DNA from: Paenibacillus humicola
GTDB lineage: Bacteria > Bacillota > Bacilli > Paenibacillales > Paenibacillaceae
Length of the DNA stretch: 64,000 nt
NCBI RefSeq assembly: GCF_028826105.1
Contig: NZ_JAQGPL010000001.1
Coordinates: forward strand, 4,366,501-4,430,500
Reading direction: 5' to 3'
The translations under genes and the position numbers were made by a program. Under the pieces are notes generated by a model that did not search any database, was not told the DNA's origin, and worked only from the letters and a program-made list of their open reading frames with translations. Shown one piece after another: positions 55,446-62,645 of the stretch (positions are counted from its first letter, which is position 1; each line of letters starts with the position of its first letter).

Positions 55446-56648
55446 TTATTCTCCCCTGATAAAACGCCCGATTCTGCCCGCCGCTTCCAGGAGCCGCTCC
55501 TCCCGTTCCACCAGCGCGATGCGGACATACCCTTCGCCTTCCGCGCCGAACGCATCGCCGGGAACGACGGCGACGCCGGACCGGCTCAGCATTTCCCGGG
55601 AAATGCGCCTCGAGTCCCAAGGGATGTCCTGCTCCCAGCGCATCGGGGGAAGCGGGGCCCAGACGAACATGGTCGCTTTGGGCCTCTTAACCCGCCAGCC
55701 TTCGGCGGCGAGCGCTTCGAGAAAAACGTCCCTTCTGCGCTCGTATACGGACGCCGCTTTGACGCCTGCGCCTGCCATATCTTCCTTCAGCGCGGTCACG
55801 GCCGCTTCCTGCACCGGCAGAAACACGCCGTAATCGATATTCGCCTTCAGCTCGCGAAGCGCGGCGACCGCCGTCCGGTTGCCGGCCAGAAAACCGATCC
55901 GACAGCCGGCCATGTTGAAGCTTTTCGAGAGCGAATGGAACTCGACGGCCGTCTCCTTGGCTCCGTCGACCTGCAGGATACTCGGCGGCCGATAGCCGTC
56001 GAACGCCAGCTCCGAATATGCGAGGTCATGGACGATCAGCACGCCGTGCCGCTTCGCCGCCTCGACCGCTTTGGCGAAAAATTCGAGTCCCGCCACCGCC
56101 GATACCGGGTTGCTCGGAAAGTTCAGCAGCATGAATTTCGCCCGTTTCCAGACGGCCTCCGGAATGGCATCCAGGTCCGGAAGAAATCCGTTCTCCGCGC
56201 GCAGCGGCATCGGGTGCGGTTCAACGCCCGCCAGCGCAAGCCCGGCCATATAAACCGGGTAGCCCGGGTCTGGAACGAGCGCGATATCGCCTGGGTCGCA
56301 TAGTGCCAGAGCCAAATGGCCCAGCCCGTCCTGCGAGCCCATCAGCGAGACGAGCTCGTCGCCCGGATCAATACGGATGCCGAAACGGAAAGCGAGCCAT
56401 TCCGCCGCCTGCTCCAGAAACGCCGCGCTTCCCCTCGAGCCGGGATAGCCATAGGCGTCAGCCCGCTGAGCTGCCTCGCCAAGCGCCCGCCTTACCGACT
56501 CGGAAGGGGGCAGGTCCGGGCTTCCGATGCTGAGATCGATCACGTCCGTCCCCGCGAGGACCGCCTCTCTTTTCCACTCCGCCACCTCGGCGAAAATCGA
56601 CGAGCCCAGCCGCGACAGCCGGGCCGCCCGCCATGTTTTGTCGTTCAA
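55446..56648 (-). CDS. Aminotransferase (LL-diaminopimelate aminotransferase-like)
   Basis: A 400-residue class I/II PLP enzyme. DVIDLSIGSPDLPPSESV, YGYPGSRGSAAF, SQDGLGHLALALCDPGD, VPDPGYPVYMAG, LNFPSNPVSAVA, VHDLAYSELAF, SLSKSFNMAGCRIGF (PLP lysine) and the terminal YVRIALVEREERL. The overall pattern is closest to LL-DAP/alanine aminotransferase-like proteins; the substrate cannot be fixed. The start is TTG at 56648, 6-7 nt after AAGGGGA. Confidence 0.85.
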   Translation of the reverse strand: MNDKTWRAARLSRLGSSIFAEVAEWKREAVLAGTDVIDLSIGSPDLPPSESVRRALGEAAQRADAYGYPGSRGSAAFLEQAAEWLAFRFGIRIDPGDELVSLMGSQDGLGHLALALCDPGDIALVPDPGYPVYMAGLALAGVEPHPMPLRAENGFLPDLDAIPEAVWKRAKFMLLNFPSNPVSAVAGLEFFAKAVEAAKRHGVLIVHDLAYSELAFDGYRPPSILQVDGAKETAVEFHSLSKSFNMAGCRIGFLAGNRTAVAALRELKANIDYGVFLPVQEAAVTALKEDMAGAGVKAASVYERRRDVFLEALAAEGWRVKRPKATMFVWAPLPPMRWEQDIPWDSRRISREMLSRSGVAVVPGDAFGAEGEGYVRIALVEREERLLEAAGRIGRFIRGE

Positions 56649-56668
56649 TGTCCGTCCCCTTCCGGCCT

Positions 56669-57031
56669 CTAACCGCGCCAGACGCGGTCGTATTCGTCTT
56701 CCTTGTAGCCGACGGTCGCCCGCTTGCCGTCCGTGACGATCGGTCGTTTGATCAGCCTGCCGTTCGACGCGAGGAGCTCGATGCGCTCCTGTTCGGACAG
56801 GCCCGTCAGCTTATCCTTCAGCTTCATCTCTTTGTACGCCTCTCCGGACGTATTGAAAAACTTTTTCGCTTCCAGACCGCTGAGGGCGATCAGCTTCGCC
56901 AGCACTTCCGCCGGCGGCGCCTGCTCGAACAAATTGTGCTGCTCGAGCTCGTATCCTTTGCTTTCCAGCGATTTGACCGCGCTGCGGCAGGTGCCGCATT
57001 TCGGATACCCGTAGACGGTCAATTTATTCAT
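56669..57031 (-). CDS. ArsC/Spx-family protein (YusI/YffB type)
   Basis: A 120-residue thioredoxin-fold protein. VYGYPKCGTCRSA carries a CxxC pair (C12, C15), and LIKRPIV is the family's signature. KTxT-type arsenate-reductase arginines are not evident, so an arsenate role is not implied. It lies 20 nt before the aminotransferase start and may be cotranscribed. Confidence 0.85.
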   Translation of the reverse strand: MNKLTVYGYPKCGTCRSAVKSLESKGYELEQHNLFEQAPPAEVLAKLIALSGLEAKKFFNTSGEAYKEMKLKDKLTGLSEQERIELLASNGRLIKRPIVTDGKRATVGYKEDEYDRVWRG

Positions 57032-57102
57032 TCGCTACCCGCTCCTTGCTTTTCCAGCAGAATGCATGTCAGATCGCGATATACCGTTTCGATCCGGTAC
57101 CG

Positions 57103-58317
57103 CTATCGCGTAATCGACATGAACTCGGCGAAAATCGTTTTCAAGTCGCCCTGCCCGCCATCCGATCCGATAAAAGTTTGCAGCGCCGTCTCGACCTTGA
57201 TCAGCATGCCTTGGCGCTTCGAGACGTTTCCCTGATCCTCGGGCACCCTGCCGTCGATCAGGTCGAATCCAAAATTGAGCCCGATATCGGCAATTAAATC
57301 GCCGAGCTCTTCCGCTTCGATAAAATCGATTTTTTGGCCGCTCTCCGTCGTCTGCACGATCACCGCCTGCAAAACGCTGGTCAAATCGTCCGTAACGGGA
57401 TTCGGCACCGGGATTCCGACCTTTAGGCTGGCGTCGATCACGCGGCGCCGGACCGTTTCAAACACTTCCGCCGGCGATACCATATCGTCTCCCATGCCGA
57501 TCAATTCCTCGCCGTAGTTTTTGACCGTATCGGCGGAGAATCCGATAATCTGATTGTACGGGCCCTGACCGGAAAACAGGTTGGCTTCGTTCAAATAAAC
57601 GTGGTTATAAATCTGAGCCGAAATTTTATCGATCGTATCGGTTGGCGTTAAATTCACGCCAAGCGCGGCCGCAATCTCTTCCATCCGTCTCTTTTGCGTG
57701 CCGAGGTCGCCGCCGTATTTGTTAAATTCGATCTGCAGCGCCCTTTTGAGCGTCGCGTTGCGGATGACGTGCCGGATGTTGTCGCCGCCCTGGAACCCGA
57801 GCTTCCCTTTGAGCGCGTCGGACCATTTCGGGCGGGCCAATGAACCGATATCGAATTTCTTTAATACCGGCGTCGTTTTGCCGCCTTTGACATTGCGCGT
57901 CTGCGTCCCGAGCCAAGCGCCGAATTGCTGAAGAAACTCTTGGTTCGATCGAAATGTCAAATCGTTGTTCTTGATATAATCGACCAGCCGGGACTTGATG
58001 CCGTAGGTTTTAAAGCCGAGCCGCTCCATTTCGGGCATGACGACGCCGGTAAAGAGCGCATTCACCTTGCGGGATCCGTGCGTAATCGTCTCGCCGCCGA
58101 TGTCGATGACCCGCTGGATCACCGGCTGACCTCCGCGGCTCAGCAGGTGTGTGACGGCGCGGTTGCCGATCGAACGCTGCAGCTGCAGGACATGGCCGGG
58201 CGACATCGCCGGCGCCTGACGGCCGGCGCGGACGTTCGCTCCGCCGATGGAAAGCTCCCGGTCTTCCGCGGTCGGCCGGCGCGATGCCGGCCGACCGGTT
58301 TTCGTAAACGTGCGCAC
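57103..58317 (-). CDS. Orphan protein with LQRSIGNRAV-type N-terminal motif (possible CIS/toxin-related cargo)
   Basis: A 404-residue protein of unknown function. The N-terminus is basic and disordered (1-40), then LQLQRSIGNRAVTHLL (44-59) and PVIQRV (65-70). This LQRxxGNxAV...VQR pattern is seen at the N-termini of many secreted toxin or extracellular-contractile-injection-associated (DUF4157-linked) proteins in Gram-positive soil bacteria. The rest is mostly helical, with a possible RHVIRNATLKRAL element (R182, H183) and no DUF4157 HExxH motif. GTG start at 58317 (GGAAGGTG 9 nt upstream). No signal peptide, immunity-like gene or contractile-tail genes are adjacent. Confidence 0.7.
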   Translation of the reverse strand: MRTFTKTGRPASRRPTAEDRELSIGGANVRAGRQAPAMSPGHVLQLQRSIGNRAVTHLLSRGGQPVIQRVIDIGGETITHGSRKVNALFTGVVMPEMERLGFKTYGIKSRLVDYIKNNDLTFRSNQEFLQQFGAWLGTQTRNVKGGKTTPVLKKFDIGSLARPKWSDALKGKLGFQGGDNIRHVIRNATLKRALQIEFNKYGGDLGTQKRRMEEIAAALGVNLTPTDTIDKISAQIYNHVYLNEANLFSGQGPYNQIIGFSADTVKNYGEELIGMGDDMVSPAEVFETVRRRVIDASLKVGIPVPNPVTDDLTSVLQAVIVQTTESGQKIDFIEAEELGDLIADIGLNFGFDLIDGRVPEDQGNVSKRQGMLIKVETALQTFIGSDGGQGDLKTIFAEFMSITR

Positions 58318-58398
58318 TCTGTTTCACCTTCCCCCAAAAAAGATGATCATCGCCTGCCGCGTTTTTCGCAAAAAGTCCGCTTAGCAGTCCTGCGCCCG

Positions 58399-59370
58399 CT
58401 AGATCTTCTTCGGCAGCTCGCGAAGCTTTGCTTCGAGCGTCTGCAGGTCCGGAGGGAGCGAAGCGGTGAAGCGCATCCGTTCGCGCGTCACGGGATGCGT
58501 AAGCCCGAGCTCGGCCGCATGGAGCGCTTGGCGGGAGGCTGCCGCTTCCAGCTCCGGCGCTAACGGGCCGCACGCTGCCGGATCGGACGCGAAGCCGTAC
58601 ATCGCGTCCCCGATCAGCGGGCAGCCGATATGCTTCATATGAACGCGAATCTGGTGCGTCCTGCCGGTTTCCAGCCTCAGCTTCACCTTCGACGCCGCAC
58701 GGCTGCCGTACCGCTCGGCAAGCGTATAGTGCGTAACGGACGGATAACCGTCCGGAGTAACGATGCGGATATGCGGCGCCTCGGGATTCCGGTCGATCGG
58801 CTCGTCCACCGTTCCCGATTCCGCCGGCGGGCAGCCGTAGACGAAGGCGATATACACCTTATCCATTCCTCCATCCCGATGCTGCTCCGACAGCTGCTGG
58901 TGCACGTACGGATTTTTGGCGACGGCCACCAGACCCGACGTATCTTCGTCCAGCCGGTGCACCGGGCGGAAACGGACCGTTTCGCCCCGCTCCCGCCAAT
59001 GCCAGACGACGCCGTTGGCCAGCGTATGCGTGTAGTGGCCGTGCGTCGGATGCACGACCATGCCCGGCGGCTTGCCGACAACCAGCAGATCGCGGTCCTC
59101 GTACACGATATCGAGCGGCATCGGCTGCGGCAAAATATCGTCCGACCGCTCCTGCTCCATCCGCACCGCCAGCAGATCGCCGGCATGTACGCGCTCGTTC
59201 GTGTAGACCCGCCGTCCGTTCAGCGTAATTCCCTCCTCCGTCAGCTTAAGCCGGGAAAGCAGCTTGCGGGATACGCCCAGCCGCCGCTCCAGCGCCGTGC
59301 GGACGGTAAGGCCCTCTTCGCGCTCCGTAATCCGAACCGCCAGCGGCTCGTAATAGACGGTTTCGCTCAT
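58399..59370 (-). CDS. RluA-family pseudouridine synthase
   Basis: A 323-residue protein. S4-like N-terminal RNA-binding module (LGVSRKLLSRLKLTEEGITLNGRRV in pieces), then VYEDRDLLVVGKPPGMVVHP, the catalytic RPVHRLDEDTSGL with the active-site aspartate, and LRLETGRTHQIRVHMKHIGCPLIGD in pieces. It isomerises uridine in 23S rRNA or tRNA; the exact site is unknown. Its ATG overlaps the adenosyltransferase stop as ATGA. Confidence 0.93.
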   Translation of the reverse strand: MSETVYYEPLAVRITEREEGLTVRTALERRLGVSRKLLSRLKLTEEGITLNGRRVYTNERVHAGDLLAVRMEQERSDDILPQPMPLDIVYEDRDLLVVGKPPGMVVHPTHGHYTHTLANGVVWHWRERGETVRFRPVHRLDEDTSGLVAVAKNPYVHQQLSEQHRDGGMDKVYIAFVYGCPPAESGTVDEPIDRNPEAPHIRIVTPDGYPSVTHYTLAERYGSRAASKVKLRLETGRTHQIRVHMKHIGCPLIGDAMYGFASDPAACGPLAPELEAAASRQALHAAELGLTHPVTRERMRFTASLPPDLQTLEAKLRELPKKI

Positions 59371-59942
59371 TTGCGGTTTTTGCGAAATACTTCTGCGCTG
59401 CGCACGTATTCCGTGTCCGCCACGCCGAGCTTCGCGTTCGCCGACCGGGCGGCCGCGAAGAAATAATCGGACAGCCGGTTGATATATTTGAGCACATCCT
59501 CGTTGACCGGCAGCCCGGCGGCAAGCGTCACCGCCCGGCGCTCCGCCCGGCGGCAGACGGTCCGGCAGACGTGCAGCAAAGCCGAGACGGCGCTTCCGCC
59601 CGGCAGAATGAACCGCGTCACCTCCGGAGCGGCCGCAATGTGCGCGTCGATCCACGCTTCGAGCCGCTGTACGGGCTCGGCGGTCATTTTGTACGCTTTG
59701 CCTTCCGGATCCGCAAAAGCCAGGTCCGAGCCGCAGTCGAACAGCTCCTGCTGAATCTCGAGCAGCTCGGCCGCCAGCTGTTCTAAATTCCCATCCGCCG
59801 CTGCCGCAGCCGCAGCCTGGCCGACGAATGCATTCAGCTCGTCGATCGTGCCGTACGCTTCGACGCGAATGTCGTCCTTGCGGACGCGGCCGCCTTTGAC
59901 GGAGGTCTTGCCCCCGTCTCCCGTTCTCGTATACAGTTTCAT
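59367..59942 (-). CDS. Corrinoid ATP:cob(I)alamin adenosyltransferase (PduO type)
   Basis: A 191-residue helical-bundle enzyme making adenosylcobalamin. KLYTRTGDGGKTSV (ATP binding), YGTIDELNAFVGQA, LFDCGSDLA, FILPGGSAVSALLHVCRTVCRRAER and NEDVLKYINRLSDYFFAAAR in pieces. The ATG at 59942 has GGGGTGG about 10 nt upstream. It is translationally coupled to the RluA-type gene, with no obvious functional link. Confidence 0.93.
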   Translation of the reverse strand: MKLYTRTGDGGKTSVKGGRVRKDDIRVEAYGTIDELNAFVGQAAAAAAADGNLEQLAAELLEIQQELFDCGSDLAFADPEGKAYKMTAEPVQRLEAWIDAHIAAAPEVTRFILPGGSAVSALLHVCRTVCRRAERRAVTLAAGLPVNEDVLKYINRLSDYFFAAARSANAKLGVADTEYVRSAEVFRKNRK

Positions 59943-60409
59943 CGCTGACTTTCCACCCCTTCGAATCTAACGCGGAACCTTCTCGTTACCCTCAACTATA
60001 GCACATTCGGACGCATGCAAGAAGAAGCGGACCGATTTGGCGCACAGCCGCTTGCCTCTTTTGTCCAACCTCCTGTCCTGTTTTGAAAAACCGCCCGTGA
60101 AGAAACCTCCGACCGCGAAAATGTGATCTATCATGACACAATTCCCGTAAAGCATCGCAAATGTTACAGAGCACAGCATCATGAGGGTAATCGGGGAAAA
60201 AAAGGAAAAAACACGGGTTGTAAGCGATTTTTTGCGGCTATTAACCGTTTGCCGAAAAATAAGGAACTCCCTATTATTATGTTAGGTTTACTAACATTAA
60301 AAGATAGACTCCAGGGGGTGCTGCAGGATTCCGTCGAAATTTTGATCCGCCTGTAAGCTGCACGTCATACTAAAAAACATTTTCTGCTAGAAGAAACGGG
60401 GAGGTAGTC
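59943..60409. other. Intergenic region upstream of the cohesin-amidase gene
   Basis: 467 bp between divergent starts. It holds the promoter and inverted repeat described separately at 60249-60297. No gene or recognised riboswitch; a c-di-GMP aptamer was looked for and not found. Confidence 0.5.
60249..60297 (+). promoter_or_regulatory. Promoter with overlapping inverted repeat before the cohesin-amidase gene
   Basis: TTGCCG (60249-60254) and TATTAT (60272-60277) are 17 nt apart. Directly at the expected start site lies ATGTTAG-N5-CTAACAT (60279-60297), a perfect inverted repeat in operator position. The leader to the start codon is about 125 nt. Confidence 0.55.
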
Positions 60410-62596
60410 ATGCTTCGAACATTATCCAAATTTACGGGCCTGCTGATGATCAGTCTTTCCTTGGTCTTTACGGCAATGAACGCGCCCGTATTAACATCCG
60501 GCGCTTACGCCGAGGGCGCAGCGGATTCGACCGTGCAGACGTCCGTCCAATCCAGTGCGGTCCAGCTGTCCGGCCCATCTTCCGTCAGCATCGGCGAGCC
60601 GTTCAACGTTGACGTCACCGTAACCGGAGCAACCTACGCCGCAAGCGCAGGAAAATTTACGTTTACATACGATCCGACCTTGTTCGACTACAACCATGCG
60701 GCGCCCGGCGCCTCCGTCAGCATGCTCGGCGAAAACGACGAGCCCGGCAAAGTGACCGTCGTCGCGGCGAAAACGTCGGGAAGCCTGACGGACGGCGGCA
60801 CCGTGCTGACGCTCGCCTTCACGGCCAAAGCGGCTGCCGATCCAAGCGGCATCGCGGGCTCCGTCGAGCTCGGGCTCGACAATGGAGGCACTTCGGCCAC
60901 GCCGGAGGATGAGCTTGCGGTCCACATTTCCGGCTCTCCCGAAGGCGATCTGAACGGCAATCTCGTCATCGACGTCGGCGACCTCACCCTTTTGATTAAA
61001 AGCTTCGGAACCGGTTCGCAGGATGCCGGGTGGAGCGGCGTTTCCGCAGGCGACTTCAACCATAACGGCGTTATCGACCTGCCGGACCTCGCGTCGCTCG
61101 GAAAAATCGTCCTGTACGACAACGGCCAGCCGTTCCATCTGATGGAAACGGATATTATGTCGATTCAAAACGCAATGGCCGCCGGCAAGCTGACGTCGGT
61201 GCAGCTCGTCCACATGTATTTGGACCGGATCGCCGCCTACGACAAGCAGGGACCGGCGATCAACTCGATCATCACGGTCAATCCCGACGCGCTGTCGATC
61301 GCGGCAAGCCTCGACAAGGAGCGCAAGGAGAAAGGCCCGCGCGGCCTGCTGCACGGCATCCCGATTATCGTCAAGGATAACTACGATACGGTCGGCATGC
61401 CGACAAGCGCCGGCTGTACCTGTCTTTCGGACAACCAGACCGTCAGCGACGCTTATATGATTCAAAAGCTCAAGGATGCCGGCGCGATCATCCTGGCGAA
61501 AGCGAACCTGAGCGAATTCGCCATCAACACCGATACGAACAGCTCGCTCGGCGGCCAGACGAAGGATCCGTACGATCTGACCAAAAATCCGGGCGGCTCC
61601 AGCGGCGGTACCGGCGCGGCGCTCGCGTCCAACTTTGCCGTTGCGGGACTCGGTACCGATACGGGCGGCTCGATCCGCATCCCGTCCTCGTACAACAGCG
61701 TCGTCGGCATCCGGCCGACCATCGGCCTGACCAGCCGGGACGGCATCATTCCGCTCGCCCTTTCCCAGGACGTCGGCGGTCCGATGGCCCGGACGGTTTC
61801 GGACGCCGCCATCATGCTGGACGCGATCAGCGGCTACGATCCGCACGATATCGCGACGGCCGGCAGCGTCGGCCGCAAGCCGGCCAGCTATACGCAATAT
61901 TTGGTCAAAGACGGCCTGAAAGGCGCCCGCATCGGCCTTGTGCTCGATACGTCCGTCACGGGGAACAATCCCGAAGTGCTGTCGCTGCTGAACAAAGCCG
62001 CCGACGACATGAGGGCGCAGGGCGCCACGGTTATCGGCGTGAACATCCCGAACATTTCGGCGATTTTGCAGTACCCGAGCCTCAGTGGGTACGAATTCAA
62101 GTTCAACTTGAACGACTATTTGAGCGATCCGCGACTGGTCGATCCGAATAAGGTCCGCTATCATTCGCTTTCGGACATCATCGCGTCCGGCACGGATTTC
62201 CTGCCGTCGCTGGCCAATACGTTGAAAACCCGAAATGCGGTCGAATCGCTCGATACCGAGGATTATAAAGACATCCTGCTGTTCCGGACACGCACCACCC
62301 AGCAGTCGCTGCTCGGACTGATGGCGTACAACAATCTGGACGCGATTCTGTATCCGTCGACGACAGGCCCAACGGGAACGAGCTCGGGCAATGCCAATCG
62401 GCTCAGTCCGTTCTCCGGTTTCCCGGCGATCAGCCTGCCGGCCGGATTCGTCTCCAGCGGCACCCCGATCGGCATCGAGCTGCTCGGCCGTCCTTACGAT
62501 GAAGGCGAACTGATCAAGCTGGGCTATTCCTACGAGCAGGCGACGCACAACCGGGTCGCTCCGTCAAGCGTTCCGGCTCTGCCCGGAGGCGAATAA
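60410..62596 (+). CDS. Secreted amidase with cohesin-like and dockerin-like modules
   Basis: A 728-residue protein. Signal peptide 1-34. A cohesin-like beta sandwich spans about 45-175 (SVSIGEPFNVDVTVTG, KFTFTYDPTLFDY). A dockerin-like pair of calcium loops follows: GDLNGNLVIDVGDLTLLIKSF (179-199 in part) and GDFNHNGVIDLPDLASL (214-230). The amidase-signature domain is at about 250-720: K322 in IPIIVKDNYDT, SSGG at 397-400 and S421 in GTDTGGSIRIPSS, the Ser-cisSer-Lys triad. Combining both partners of a cohesin-dockerin interaction in one amidase is unusual. The next gene encodes a cohesin-SLH protein 49 nt downstream with no terminator between them. Confidence 0.9.
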   Translation: MLRTLSKFTGLLMISLSLVFTAMNAPVLTSGAYAEGAADSTVQTSVQSSAVQLSGPSSVSIGEPFNVDVTVTGATYAASAGKFTFTYDPTLFDYNHAAPGASVSMLGENDEPGKVTVVAAKTSGSLTDGGTVLTLAFTAKAAADPSGIAGSVELGLDNGGTSATPEDELAVHISGSPEGDLNGNLVIDVGDLTLLIKSFGTGSQDAGWSGVSAGDFNHNGVIDLPDLASLGKIVLYDNGQPFHLMETDIMSIQNAMAAGKLTSVQLVHMYLDRIAAYDKQGPAINSIITVNPDALSIAASLDKERKEKGPRGLLHGIPIIVKDNYDTVGMPTSAGCTCLSDNQTVSDAYMIQKLKDAGAIILAKANLSEFAINTDTNSSLGGQTKDPYDLTKNPGGSSGGTGAALASNFAVAGLGTDTGGSIRIPSSYNSVVGIRPTIGLTSRDGIIPLALSQDVGGPMARTVSDAAIMLDAISGYDPHDIATAGSVGRKPASYTQYLVKDGLKGARIGLVLDTSVTGNNPEVLSLLNKAADDMRAQGATVIGVNIPNISAILQYPSLSGYEFKFNLNDYLSDPRLVDPNKVRYHSLSDIIASGTDFLPSLANTLKTRNAVESLDTEDYKDILLFRTRTTQQSLLGLMAYNNLDAILYPSTTGPTGTSSGNANRLSPFSGFPAISLPAGFVSSGTPIGIELLGRPYDEGELIKLGYSYEQATHNRVAPSSVPALPGGE

Positions 62597-62645
62597 CCGT
62601 GCCGCGTCAATCCGCTTCACTATACGAGAAAGGACGAACCTGCAC

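Noticed and set aside
59943..60409. c-di-GMP or other riboswitch before the cohesin-amidase gene
   Set aside because: The conserved core blocks of the GEMM aptamer are absent; only a promoter and an inverted repeat are supported.
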